From contig NC_090288.1 in assembly GCF_037392515.1 (NCBI RefSeq), forward strand, positions 7,743,501-7,807,500: a stretch of DNA of 64,000 bases, given 5' to 3'. Under the pieces are notes generated by a model that was not told where the DNA came from, did not search any database, and saw nothing but the letters and a program-made list of their open reading frames with translations. This DNA is from Haliotis asinina (Eukaryota; Mollusca; Gastropoda; Lepetellida; Haliotidae). Position 1 is the stretch's first letter, and each line of letters opens with the position of its first letter. This document shows positions 44,216 to 56,105 of this stretch, one piece after another. The position numbers were made by a program, and so were the translations under genes.

Positions 44216-45254
44216 GTAGAGATTTAGGGCGATAAATAGCCACTGGCCTCATGATTGAGTGTTTAAACTCTGGGGACATTTGCCGGGAAAACGCCATCGT
44301 GTGGCTTGGGTTAATAGAAATAGCCGTCAGAGCGTGAACTAACCCGATAGTGGACGGGGCGCTCTATTCCGCCCCGTCACATTGGGCATAGAGAATAATG
44401 TGGTTTCATATCGAGTGTTAGTTTCGTCTGGGCGGTTCTATGCAATGTGACGACTTTGTGCTAAAGTGGTGATGTATTTGATCTTTTTTCCCGTTTTCTT
44501 GATATTGGATGCATCCCAAACGGAGTGACAGGAGAGTAATTGGTAACAAAGGCTCCTTTGACAGGAAGCCAATATCGAAAGCATCTTAGTGGAAAATCAT
44601 TGACATGTGAAATAGGTCTTGACTCGTTTCGTAATTTTCGTTATTGTCTCATGAATACTGCATCATGTGATGTCTATATATAGCAGCAGTCGATGTATTT
44701 TTGCGACGAGGCATTGTATGCTTTTTAACTCCTCTGAGGGTTGGACTAGTCAGGTCCTATTCTCCAGACTAATATCACTGTAGCTATTTTGAATTTATTC
44801 AACTTCGTTTGTAGTTGCCTCGCTCAGCAATATTCCAGTTACAAGACGGAGTTCAACATATACTAGTTTCTGTTATTGTAGCATGCAGATCATTGATAGC
44901 CCCAAAGGCTGGAAGCACATGTCTGAATAATCTTGGACAAACGAATTCCCCAAGCTAATCTGTTATTTAGCTTATACAAATAGCTGTGTTAGATTTGGAT
45001 GACAGTATAATGGAAATTGCTACAGTCTGACCACAGTGGAGTAACCGTTGCTTCAAGTACCGAAATACGCTATGGCATTAATGGTAGCTTCCTGAAGGCA
45101 ACATCATTGTTGATCCAAATGTTTATTGCAGACAGTAGTGTCATTTTGAAACCGAGGGATCAATCTACCATCATTCTCATGAGAGGTGTAAGAGGGACAT
45201 GGACTCAAACGGGCAGTAAATCAAACGTCGCATATCAGCCGGAATAATACCTCA
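44216..45254. other. No firm gene; one stop-free plus-strand run
   Basis: 45030-45247 (+) is open and could be a terminal exon (see gene 3). A SINE tail shard (GCTCAGCAATATTCCAGTTA) lies near 44822. Confidence 0.3.
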
Positions 45255-45544
45255 TTAGTGTTGACCTTTTGGCGGATTAATTTCACCGGAAGTGGTAAAC
45301 GGGCTGTGATTTGTAACTATCGGACTGGGGCCATTGTAATATCCATGTACAGCTCTGCTACATATCGGGGGAGTGTTCCTCTTCATGTCAAATCCTTTCG
45401 ATGGATGTCTGGAGAATGATACCGGCTTAAAACACTGGTGTGGGGTTGTGGTATTCATATTGCGTGCCGCAAAATCGATCGCAACTGCAAACGTGGATAT
45501 GAGAAGAATCGTAACGTAGCAAATCCAACCGTTCTCTGTTCTTC
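45255..45544 (-). CDS. Hypothetical membrane-protein exon
   Basis: The minus strand is open from a possible acceptor (CCTTTAAG|AAG at about 45544) to TAA at 45255. It reads RTENGW, then one strongly hydrophobic segment of about 20 residues (ICYVTILLISTFAVAIDFAA), then a polar region with two Cys and an N-glycosylation site (NMNTTT). An unspliced version would start at 45581. No family is recognised. A similar RTxxG-hydrophobic arrangement occurs in the next exon candidate upstream. Weak acceptor; no expression evidence. Confidence 0.22.
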
Positions 45545-45793
45545 TTAAAGGACCGAAGTAGGAATAACCCCATTGTGTCACTCTGTCTTAAATTCCTTGC
45601 CTCTGAGGAAATTGAAACCTGTTATATCTTTCACTTTCTTTTATCGATCGAGGTTCGTTGTCGCTCTTAACTGTGTGTGATTCTTTCCCAAGCAATGACT
45701 TTGGTTACTATTGTTCTGGTGACCAGTCTGCATACATCTAAACATCCGATTCCAGGTGACTTTATATACGAAATACGTCTTATCTTAGCTTAC

Positions 45794-45923
45794 AAAACAT
45801 TCCGCTTCTGGAAACAACTGTCTTCAACTGGTCGTGCCGCTCTGTCACTATCATGGCTGTAGCGGCAGCAAAGACACCTGTTATTCCAACAACAATTGTC
45901 TTGTAGCCTTTCTGTGTCCGAGA
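45794..45923 (-). CDS. Hypothetical transmembrane exon
   Basis: On the minus strand an acceptor (CTTATACAG|TCT) and a donor (TTTT|GTAAGC) enclose 130 nt open in one frame: SRTQKGY, a hydrophobic stretch (TIVVGITGVFAAATAMIV), then TERHDQLKTVV. Its start resembles the exon at 45255-45544. Either a duplicated exon or two small related genes would explain this. No family named. Confidence 0.22.
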
Positions 45924-46087
45924 CTGTATAAGAGTATATTCCAAATGTATTTATGATTATTTTCTTTCAAGACACCCTCTCAATACCAAGCGTGGAATCA
46001 TTACCACATGCATAGCAAAAATAGTAATAAAGAGTTTTAGCCACGTCACCAGATTGATGAAATTAAAATATTCGTGCCAAAGCTTTC

Positions 46088-46173
46088 CATGCACTACGGC
46101 ATTCGTAAGCCTGTGATAATATATAGAGTTACGACAGGCCGTAACGTTACGAACGCTTTGTGGATGAGGACCC
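46088..46173. repeat. Palindromic MITE, partial
   Basis: GGCATTCGTAAGCC, GTTACGACAGGCCGTAACGT and ACGAACGCTTTGTGGATGAG match one complete arm of the 10501-10614 family and a shortened partner. Confidence 0.65.
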
Positions 46174-46390
46174 AGGTCGTTAAGAAGTCACTACATCACG
46201 ACACACTTCTCTTAAATTAAATTGCATTTCTCGCAATAATAATAACAATCAGCAATTGTTTACGTTCCATAAATGGCAGGTGTTTTCTGTTTGGAAGCTC
46301 TTCGCGTCGAAGTTTCAATTATTGATTTCAGGCAAGTCTTAAGGGGCAATGAGGGAAACTGCATCAACAGGAAGCTAAAGTGAGTGCATA

Positions 46391-46425
46391 TGCCCATATA
46401 TATATATATGTATATATATATATAC

Positions 46426-46479
<54 letters not shown>

Positions 46480-46556
46480 GTATATGTGTGTGTGTGTGTG
46501 TGTATACATACATATACATACATACACATACATACATATATATATATACATACTTT
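46391..46556. repeat. Compound (TA)n/(TG)n microsatellite
   Basis: Alternating pyrimidine-purine blocks: TATATA, GTGTGTG, TATATA, GTGTGTG, then ATACATAC, over about 165 bp. It has Z-DNA and cruciform potential and produces artificial Tyr/Ile/Cys/Val frames on both strands. Confidence 0.95.
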
Positions 46557-46578
46557 TGTGGATAGACAACTTATGAAA

Positions 46579-46743
46579 ATCGGCTTAAGATACCAAGGGA
46601 GGCAGAGGGACATTTTATGGATAGACATCTTCGTTACTGCAATAGATGTTTAATAACGGTGTTGGGATTAACATCTATTGCAATAATGGAGATGTCTATC
46701 CATGAAAAATGTTCCTCTGCTTCCCTTGATATCTTCAGCCGAT
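46579..46743. mobile_element. Fold-back element with arms of about 73 bp
   Basis: 46579-46650 and 46670-46743 are inverted copies with about eight differences: ATCGGCTTAAGATACCAAGG against CCTTGATATCTTCAGCCGAT, and GATAGACATCTTCGTTACTG against its complement. The loop is 19 bases. It is non-coding and sits about 20 bp from the microsatellite. Confidence 0.85.
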
Positions 46744-47374
46744 CTGATGTCACCTCGCTTGCTATGACACGCCCCAGACGAGTATCACGAGGTCCATGAA
46801 TGCCAGCATATTTGCACAGTGTAATTCTCTCATTATGGCACTCTGCTCAAAACGCTTCCCACCAATTCTGCCTCCACCATGGCTGGAATGCATAAGCTTT
46901 ATAAGTGCGAGGCTCTTGGTTTCTAATGCTGTACATGATTCATTGAGTGACGTTGTCAGCACTTTTATTGTTTTGTGGGTGTTTTCTTATTTGTATGTTT
47001 AGTAATGGAAGTAGCAGCAGTAAGTCTCCACAGTCATTGACCCGACTAGCTTATGAATTTCATGGGTCATTTTGTAATTATATCACTCACCCCGATCTGT
47101 TAAGCCAGCTGTACCTCGGGTAATACACTTTCAAGGCTATGGCCTGCTAAAGACGTTCATTATAACAGAAGCATAGTGATCAAACTCAACATCCTTTACT
47201 CACTTTTTCAGTCTTTTGCTCAGTTTCTACATTGAGATTTCGGGCTTGTGAATGTTTATGTGGGCTGGTAACTCAGTTGAGGCTAGCCCATATTGCTAGC
47301 AAAATATGGAAACTATTTCGCACACGGTGAACTTGTCTCCACATGGACTGCACGCCTATCGCTAAGACGAAATT
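46744..47374. other. No gene recognised
   Basis: The minus-strand frame at 46762-46962 contains RIGGKR, reminiscent of an amidated-peptide cleavage site, but has no signal peptide or repeats. Confidence 0.3.
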
Positions 47375-47536
47375 GAAGTGAGTGAGTTTAGTTTTTCGTC
47401 CCTGTTTGCATATTCCATCAAAATCACGACGGGGACACCGGAATAGGGCTTCACATGTACCCATGTGAGTAATCGAACTCGGCTCTTGGGCGTGACGAGC
47501 GAACGCTTTAACAACTAGGCTACCCCACCGCCCCTG
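47375..47536 (-). mobile_element. SINE-A, full length
   Basis: GAGTGAGTTTAGTTTTTCGT tail side, GACACCGGAATAGGGCTTCA, CATGTGAGTAATCGAACTCG, GCGAACGCTTTAACAACTAG and GCTACCCCACCGCCCC. Confidence 0.92.
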
Positions 47537-48054
47537 AAGGGTGATATCTTGCGTCAAGCAGACGGTAGCTCCTAATCCATTCAAAACAGATTCACTTCAT
47601 CATAAAACCAATCTCATGAACAAATGGACTGGTGCATCTGATTGATGCTCCAAACAGGAATCTACAAGTCTCACCGGAACACTGATGACGTCACGATGGC
47701 AGCCATAGAAGTGTCGTCTCCAGATTGCACATATGCTTGTATCCATTGAGACGCCTATGTGACTTTGAACGGATTTTCGATATTGCTTTTCTTGAAAGAC
47801 GTAGACTAGGGAACAAGGACTGTAGCTTCTCAATAAATGAAATAACCTAAGCGAAACACAATCTGTGAATCGATAGATAATAGAATTAACTGAACTCATA
47901 CAAGACAAGTGGTGAACATGATGGTGATTACGTCCATTTAAGGTAATCCAGGCATCGGTGGTTGAATTTCGGTGTAGGGGTTTGGCTGCTAAAGACCTTT
48001 TCGGTCAGAGCGATGGAAAGAGTTGCTGGTTGATGTTAAACGATATTCAATGTT
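47537..48054. other. No gene recognised
   Basis: The 102-codon minus-strand frame at 47600-47908 has no motif, codon bias or splice context that I trust. Confidence 0.35.
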
Positions 48055-48216
48055 CGCAATGTGGAGTAGTTCTATAGATAAAGCGTCCGCTCGCCCCGTT
48101 GAAGACAAGGTATCGATGTCCCACATGGATACAATTTGTGAAGCCACTTTCTGGTGTCCCCGAAGAGATACTGCTGAGATATTGCTAAAAGTGGCGTAAA
48201 GCTAACGTCACTCATT
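48055..48216 (+). mobile_element. SINE-A, full length, diverged head
   Basis: GTGGAGTAGTTCTATAGATA, AAGCGTCCGCTCGCCCC, TATCGATGTCCCACATGGAT, CCACTTTCTGGTGTCCCC, GAGATATTGCTAAAAGTGGC. Confidence 0.85.
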
Positions 48217-49705
48217 GGAGCCACGATTTTGTGATTGTGGGTTTGAATCCCAGGTGCACCCAGATCATACTATGTTCAGGTCAATGCGTCTTTTGAACTT
48301 TCAGAAATAATAAAAATTAATCGAGGAGACATATCAACGAGGTCCACAGATTACTACGAGAGAGAGAAATAATCTCAGTGAGTCATTTCTTTCAAACAAA
48401 TGAAACTCCCCATCGAGCCATTTCAACATGAATCATTCTATACACTTTGTTATACAAGTAACGTTCCAAACAGCTGGTGTCATTAAAAATTTCCAGTGTG
48501 CCATGCATATGATGTTCACAGCTATTTTGCCCAACAAACCAAATGAAGGTTTCTGAGGACGGTCAAGCGTTGTTACTCTTTTGCACTTATCTTATAGACT
48601 TTATATTATTTGCATGTAGTTTGAATGTCAGTGGGATGTACAAGGTCGACAATTAGGAGCGCGAGAGACATAGTGTTGGCTCTTCTTTTCACTTCAATTG
48701 CGGGATCATACCACTTAGATGGCTTATTGTAAATTGTCTCCCAACAAGTAGTTCTGTACACAACGGACTATACACTCTAACATGGTACACACAAATACAG
48801 GTTAATGATACCACAAATACGGGGTAGTAAGGTTTGTAACCCGAACTAACCAAGGAATGTGAACCTTCCCGGACAATAAGATCTGCTGATCAGTCTCTCA
48901 AAGTGTACCCAAAACCAGCCTCAAAAGGTATGAAGAGATATCATTTCCTTACATGGTTGTGGAAAGATCTCCCCTTGAGAATAAAAAGTTCCCAGTCATT
49001 AATAATCTGTCTGTCTAAAGCCATATATCTTTCAGAAGTTCTATCAAGATTAAATTACCAGTGAAGATATAAGATCTCTACGAAAATACTTTTTGATTTT
49101 GTGTATGAGCAGACACTAAGTGCCTGGAGTTTTTGGAGCATAACAAATTTACTGTGTAATTAATATATGTAGTATTGACGCACACATCCAAGAATATAAC
49201 TACTGATTATCTGTTATGAAATATGATATATACAAGACAAACATTTTGTTCTAAAAAGTCGTGGCGAGATACAATGGCTGAAACGTTCCTCGTCACACCG
49301 AATGCCCGAGTGCCAATATTCAATGCAAGATGACCATTTTCGGCCCCCTACCGCGATATTAGTGAATGCAACAATCACCCATTCTCGCGCTGACACTGGT
49401 CAGGTAGTCTTCAGAAACCTTTGTAACAAGCTTGCTGAGTTGACAAGATACCCTTTTAATTATGACACATGGGGAGAACGTGATTAGCTGTGAATTAAAT
49501 ATTAAGGTTTATTGTCCATGGACTTGATATGTAAATGAATGGTCATTGTAGGTACCGTACGATCAATACCGCCATTCCGATTCTTGTTCTTAAAGTGCAA
49601 GTGGACACAATGGCTGAACTATATCACAGGAATAATGCTCGTGATTTCAGGACAAGTGTCTAAAGGAAACCTAACGCTGCCTAGTGTTTCAGATGAAGCA
49701 GATGG
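48217..49705. other. No gene; one dispersed-repeat copy
   Basis: CAAACAGCTGGTGTCATTAA at about 48472 belongs to the 5706 repeat group. The rest is AT-rich. Confidence 0.4.
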
Positions 49706-49984
49706 ATGATTTAGGTTTTAGGCCGATTTACCACTGGTCCAATGATATCTAGACACTTATTACTATGGATGTGTTCACATCGTAGCCTTGTCAGGAATAG
49801 AACCCGGGTTTTCGGCGGTATTAACAGACACTTGAACCACAGAGCTAAGTTATTCCCAAGCTACATGTAGATTATGTATCGACAGAACGGTCTTCAGCAT
49901 CGAGGACCATGTCTGGAGTCGAACCCATGTCTTCGTTGGGATGAAAGGACGCTAGAACTACAGAGCTAAGCCATTCCCCAAGAT
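49706..49984 (-). mobile_element. Two SINE-A-like heads in tandem, decayed
   Basis: ATAGAACCCGGGTTTTCGGC then TTGAACCACAGAGCTAAG at 49795-49850, and GTCGAACCCATGTCTTCGTT then GCTAGAACTACAGAGCTAAG at 49918-49970. Each pairs a B box with an A box, about 120 bp apart. This may be a local duplication of one head. Confidence 0.6.
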
Positions 49985-50438
49985 AAAATAACTTTAAAGT
50001 ATATTATGTTTCGACAACACGACCTTTAGCAACAAGAACCTGCCATTACTTCATTTCCAGAGATCTGGTTAAGACTTAACCAAATACTTCTTACTCAACT
50101 GCAATCTCTGAAAAAAGCAATAGGAAGGGCAAATGAAGCTGAAGATCCCCACGACGGAAACCTAAAACCAACCTTGAACTCCTCAGTGTGAAATAATCAC
50201 AGAAGTGAAATGCTTAGAAGAGAACAACAAAACCATTACAAACTAACATTACAAACTTTGGGTGTGTGAAGAGATAGTCTTGGAGGACAAAACATCTGTC
50301 AATTTGTCCTGAACGATGCATCTGATGCCCAAAGTGTTCATTAATCCCCACCTGCTGATGAGACGCTGCCCACTAATACATCCCGTTCTGATTATGTATC
50401 TCCTCAGACTGCAGGAGATCTAATTAACAGCCCCTCCT

Positions 50439-50743
50439 TCAGCTGTTGTCGGCTGCAACCGCCTTTCCCAAAATGGTGTCTTCCTGAAATTCGCGTCTTT
50501 TCGTAATGACAAGAAATCCGTCTTGCTTTGAACATGAAGCGCGGATGCCGTTTCGATAACGAAGGCCCAGACGGTAATCTTGCCTTAGATGCTGGAGAGT
50601 GAAGGAATCGAGGCTATATATTTCTGGGTTTTGTGTAAGTCCGATTTCATCAGCCGAAGCACGGAAACTACTCGGCATAAAGGTGTCTGGGATTTGGCAA
50701 GTATCGATGCTAAATTTTCGTACTGTAATTCCTCTCCAAAACA
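50439..50743 (-). CDS. Hypothetical terminal exon, about 101 codons
   Basis: On the minus strand a good acceptor (TGTCTTCTTTCCGCAAACAG|TG) opens a frame that runs 101 codons to TGA at 50439. The peptide looks protein-like: charged and hydrophobic residues mixed, two Cys, many third-position C/G codons (FSIDTCQIPDTF, LRQDYRLGLRYRNG, DGFLVITKRREFQED). I cannot name a family and found no upstream exon with certainty. The frame would need one base from the previous exon. It may be a real last exon or the remnant of one. Confidence 0.33.
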
Positions 50744-50749
50744 CTGTTT

Positions 50750-51393
50750 GCGGAAAGAAGACATATGGAGATGTTATTTTCTATATATGGCAGAAAGAAG
50801 TGATTAGATATTGAGAATACCTCAGGCGTATTCATTATACGATGTTTTGCAGAAAATGGGAAAAAATGTCTAAGACATTTTTAAAGGTACACGTACCATC
50901 TATATACAGCCACTTTTCGAATCACATTGTAAGCAAACAAATACTGTTTACTCATTTCGGAATCGACATATTCGCGAAACCAAACTATCCAAGTTCAAGG
51001 TAACTGACCTCGAACAACGCAAGGATGGTGGCATAGTCGAATTTGACACTCAAGATATCAAATTATCCTGAGACCTAGCGTGAAAGAAGGTGACAGAAGA
51101 TGGAGTGACACATAGTCTGCAATAACGAATGCCAATGTTATCAGGGACTTATGTCCCACATTCCCATCTCGGGAGAGAGCTGTGCTTAATAATTGTCACT
51201 GAGAAGAGCAGTGCCTGAATTATTTAGAAAGTGGAATTTTATGATGTATAATTGTAACAGAAAGAGGGATCGTTCGTTTAAATGTTCGCTATAATACACG
51301 TCACCCATAGGACCAGTATCGATTATCCACCAACAAGGGAGACAAGATGATGTTAAAAGAACATGTCTGTTTATTTTATAACAAAATAATTGT
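50750..51393. other. No gene recognised
   Basis: Nothing beyond short random frames. Confidence 0.35.
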
Positions 51394-51558
51394 ATGAGTG
51401 AGTGAGCTGTGTTTCACGCCGCTTTTCGCAATATTCCAACTATATCATTGCGGGTCACACCAGAAATGGGCTTCACACATGTACCCATGTGGGGAATCGA
51501 ACCAGGTCTTCGGTGTGACCAGCGAACGCTTTAACCACTAGGCTACCCCACTGCCCAT
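51394..51558 (-). mobile_element. SINE-A, full length, least diverged copy
   Basis: GAGTGAGTGAG tail, TTCACGCCGCTTTTCGCAAT, CCAGAAATGGGCTTCACACA, ACCCATGTGGGGAATCGAAC, GCGAACGCTTTAACCACTAG, GCTACCCCACTGCCC. It is a useful consensus reference for the family. Confidence 0.95.
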
Positions 51559-54160
51559 TTGTATTTATGAATTATGGAAAATGTTAAATGTTACCAGTGA
51601 GTAACCTAACTGACCTCTCAAACATCGGATGCTTACTTGAATACGTTTGGTTTTAGCAGTAGTAGTTATAAGTAGTTATAAATTTGTACCCTCTTTGCTA
51701 CAGATGGTGTTGTTGCTCCACACCTACATATTGAGTCATTTTGCAACACGTGCTGTTCACGCAGCCACCGCTTATTGTGAATGCCGAAGACCACACAGTG
51801 CGAATACATTCACTGATGTTGAGCTGTTTGACAGCAAAAATATAAATTGACATGGTAATCAAAACTCCCCACATCAAAGACCTACACAAAGGATATAATT
51901 GTCAACATAAATAAAACCCAAAATATTCAATGTCTGAAAGTTTTGATACACATTCACTACCACTTATGTCTGGAATCCATTTAATATTTCTAAACATCCA
52001 AATTATCAGCGAAAAATGGCATAATCTTTTGTGGGTTTACTGCAATACTTTTCCACAGATTCTTTGTAGGGAAAAGCTTAACCCTGCTGTTAGTTCTGTC
52101 CACATCACGAATAATTATTCTTAGCGTACAACAAAACGACAATCAACTGGAAAAACACCCGTAGTTTAGTTTGAATATACTCATAGATGTAGTGATAAAA
52201 GTAAAAAATATCAAGGACGAAAAGTCCCCTATCTCCCAGTGTACACTGTACATCATCCGTCGACCATCTAGAGTATCATCAATGAATTGAGTTTCACAAT
52301 ACGGTCTTAAAGGATTTGCAATCAGTTGACTCAGGTTTGACATAATACGCCCTTGACATATGGTGCAAGGGCTCCTTTTAAACATCATCTCTGCAAGGAA
52401 TACAGAGATGTTATGTATTTAGGCAAAATTTGGCAGACAAGTTAATCTTGACAGAAATGAGGGCCTCTTGTGGTAAAGGTCACCAGACAGGATTTCCAAC
52501 CCTATAATGTTTATTGCCTCTGTTGTACATCGGGTAATTGTTTCTGTCTTCTTATTGGAGGATCTATGATTGCTACAAAGTAAGCGGTATGTGTGAAACT
52601 TCCAGCGCAAGGCAGCGAACCTTGAATAGAGGTGAGCTGGGAGTTGTATCAGATTTGTCTTGTTCTGATTGGAGTATTGTCCAACGTTACCAGCAGTGTT
52701 CAATATCTGTTATATTCAGAAAGTATCAATATCTTTTAGCTTTACGTCCATTCAAATGATGCGTCAGCTTAACACTTTATAGAACGTGGTGATTTTTGTT
52801 GTTGGTTTTTCTTATTATGGTGAATGTGGTATTGGACACAAAATTAGAGGATCCTTGGGCAGCTGATGGAGGTAACTCCGCACTCTGACTTCCCCCAGTT
52901 AGCAACAGTATCTCTAGGGTAGAAGTAATACAGTAAGACACCTTGTCTTATTGTATTAGGTCTGATGTGTGAACATTGCAGAAATTCTGCTGTTTGAAGC
53001 ATCAAAGAACTTGGTGAAATAGATGGCAATACATATTTCACATAATAAACCATCGTCAGTAATCCTAACATGCCATTCTATAGCATGAAACATTACGATA
53101 TACTGATGGTAAATCGTTTAAGAGCGTTTGAAATACTTGGTATGTTAAAGCATTTATTAAACAACTACGCGGTGCTTTTGAAATCTTCGTAGACACAGCA
53201 TGATCCATTGTCTTTTGCACGTTGTGAAATATAGTCATTAGGGACTGGAACTAATGGACTAGTGTACGAGATAACAACTGGAAAGTTGAATGATGCCACT
53301 TGTGTCATGTAGAGTTTATTCTACCCTGAATCGTAACCATAGACCTAAATGAGAACGAAATACGGTACTTGGTCTGTTGTAATGTTACTTCCTTTGACTG
53401 TCTGGCTATAATGAAACCATGGATCGATATAATTATGACTAAAGTGCACATGCCCCGAGCCATGAACCTTTTGCAAATCTCGCAATCATGCACATTGTTT
53501 AGAGGAATGCAGTTGAATTGTAGTAAGTATCATATACTGTGCGAAACAAATAAGGGAGCACATGAAAGCACAAGTATTCTTTTATTCTGTTTCAGATTTC
53601 TTCACACGTTTTATATTGCAGTGATGGTTTAAATATTGGAGTAAATAAATACTGCTATGAAGTTGTATATTTGTTTACCTCGGTATATAATGATTAATTG
53701 ATTGGATGAAATGGGTTTAAAGCCGCATGTGCATATGCGTGTGCATGTGTAATTGTATGCCCGTCTGGAGTGTCTTGTTTCAGGAACTATTTTCCTTTAA
53801 TCTATTGGGAGAGGGATGGAGTTCCGTACTTAGTATTAATGCATTGACATTTTGCATGATGTCTGATGGAATCACGAGAGCGCGAGAGCGTGCGAACGAA
53901 ATCTTTCATTATCGCAACATTGAGACAAATATACCTAGTATAAAGGGAGGGTGTGTTCTTGAAACGCTGAATCCGTGGAGATTTAAGATGTTGAAATATT
54001 CGCGTCGCTCACAAAACGCAAAAAGAGTTCACTCAAATAGGTCAGAATGACACAACTAAGGTACATTTTGTAAGACAAAGGGGAGAAACAAATTGTAAAC
54101 ATCTATACGTTTGTTTATTATGGACTGTAGATGTACATGTTTTAGGTACAGGCATAATCC
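51559..54160. other. No gene; fragment of the 16019 MITE family
   Basis: GCGAAACAAATAAGGGAGCA then CATGAAAGCACAAG at about 53540-53575 resembles a MITE end. Frames of 60-107 codons in this interval lack support. A GT-rich run lies at 53728-53752. Confidence 0.4.
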
Positions 54161-54372
54161 ACCCGTGAAGATTCAGGTTAAAGTCTTCAGCAACCCATGC
54201 TTGTCGTAAAAGGCGACTAACAGGATCAGAGCTTTAGGCTCCCTGATTTGGTTGACGCATGCTATCGCATCCCAGTTGATGGTCATGCTTTTGATCATCC
54301 GGTCCAGACTCAGTTATTTACAGACCGTTGCCATATAGCTGGAATATTGCGGCGTTAAGCAACAAACAAACC
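54161..54372 (+). mobile_element. SINE-B with shortened tail
   Basis: ACCCGTGAAGATTCAGGTTA, TTCAGCAACCCATGCTTGTC, AGGCGACTAACAGGATCAG, TTATTTACAGACCGTTGCCA, AGCTGGAATATTGCGGCGTT. AACAAACAAACC replaces the ACTC repeats. Confidence 0.88.
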
Positions 54373-55562
54373 AGTAAAATGAATCCCCACATCTTTTACG
54401 GCATGTGCCCAAACAATTCGCCCACTTGGAACATCCTTGTCAAATGTTGTGTAATGTGTGATTCGGTTATCCTGTTGAGCGCAAGGAGGAATGTGGAGAG
54501 ATGAGGTGGATGAGGTTCTGGTTATACACTTACAACGTCCCCATGTGATGCATGGTTAGAGACACATTCTATTCAAACAAACTTGCGCGTAATACACAGA
54601 AAGGTTCCATATTGCTCTGGCTAATAGGAAGACACTTGCAGCGAAATTAGGTTGTGATGAGAAAACTTGAGATCAGGTCAACTCGTTCCAGGAGCATGTT
54701 TCTTTGATCAATCTTCCCGATGAAAACCCCTTTTAAGGATTTCCCATCAACTATGAATCTGATGCACACTTTTCATCCCGGCTTTCAATCCCCAACCTAA
54801 TCACTATTCAAGTGCCGTTCCAGCCAGTTTAGGAGTCCTACAATTGGTCCATTTTGGCTAGATTTCCAAATTAAGTTTTGTGGGGCCACATGAAACCGAT
54901 GTGATACCGTGAGAACCAACTAGGCTTCCTTCATTCGGAAGACCTTCTTTCACTAACGAACTGATACTCAGCCCTTCAGTGAAGATTGGATCTTCACAAA
55001 TACAAAGCGCTTCAACGTAAAACATAGCCCTCCAGCGCGAATATAATTAGACCTTTCTCTGTATCGATTTAAGTCTTTAGTACAGCAACGATTAAAAGTT
55101 TTTAAGCTTAATAGCTTTAAAAAATAGATTTTCTCTTTCTCACTAAGAGCAGCTGATTAGTTAAATCAACTTGAGGTTAATCGGTGACAACGGGTTGATT
55201 AAACCTGTAGACGTAGGTGCCTATAAAACAATGAACATGTTTCCACGGGATTTAAGGATCCAGGATAAAACGGATGTTGGTTCTGTTCCTGGTTAGATTT
55301 AACGACATAGTTAGATGCAGGTACCATGGCAACAGGGTAAACAAAAGTAAGTGAGAATGTTTCAGTTGTACTGTAACACGGAAATATGTTGGCCTGGCAT
55401 GATATAAGTCTAATACCTATTAACTGAAAACTTAGTAAGCAAAAGATCACACAACATCTGTGCTCGTTAATTTATAGAGGCATACAAATCTGAGATCACT
55501 TGGCACAGACTATACCCCTCCATTATTGTGACACACTATCAGTTAGTGTGACTACGTTGATT
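54373..55562. other. No gene recognised
   Basis: No repeat, promoter or exon signal stands out. Confidence 0.35.
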
Positions 55563-55772
55563 GTTATGCCGCACTCAGTAATATTCCAGTTATATGGCGG
55601 CGGTCTGTAAATAATCAAGATCTCACGGACAATCCGATGATGAACCGCATCAACGTCGATCTGCGCAATTTGGAACCGATGACATGTAATAACCACGTGA
55701 CCACCCGATCCCGTTTTTCCCTTGAGTTACCGAAGGCCAGTTCTAATCCGGACATTCACATGTGCACCATGA
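55563..55772 (-). mobile_element. SINE-B, diverged
   Basis: GCCGCACTCAGTAATATTCC, GGTCTGTAAATAATCAAGAT, CGTCGATCTGCGCAATTTGG, TGACCACCCGATCCCG. Confidence 0.88.
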
Positions 55773-55912
55773 AACAATTGCAACACTTCCAAAGTGGTGT
55801 TTATACACACCACCACACTTAAATTGAACAGTTCGCAAAGATCTGTGTCCCGTCATACAAAACGGCCTCTGAGGCCAAGCTGTAATTGGCGATCGCTAAA
55901 GCACTAAGGTCG

Positions 55913-56105
55913 GTTAATGGAACAGGGTCTACACCATACCATGCTTGACGGAATTATACAAGACACGACTAACGGGATCGGGTTGTCAGACTCGTTGATG
56001 CGGTTGACCTATGTAATTGCATCTTTATAGATCGATGCTCATGTTGTTGATCACTGGATTATCTGGTCCAGTCTCGATTATTTACATACCATGTCGCGTG
56101 TCGTT
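55913..56105 (+). mobile_element. SINE-B, opposite orientation to its neighbour
   Basis: ACGACTAACGGGATCGGGTT, GATCGATGCTCATGTTGTTG, GATTATCTGGTCCAGTCTCG, TTATTTACATACCATG, ending at GTCGCGTGTCGTTAAA. With 55563-55772 it forms a loose inverted pair. Confidence 0.85.

Noticed and set aside
46260-46653. Tyr/Ile/Cys-rich frames of 60-120 codons on both strands
   Set aside because: They are translations of the TA/TG microsatellite.
46762-46962. Neuropeptide precursor suggested by RIGGKR
   Set aside because: Only one cleavage-like site, no signal peptide and no repeated peptide; likely chance.
47273-47584. 103-codon minus-strand frame
   Set aside because: Most of it is the SINE-A copy at 47375-47536.
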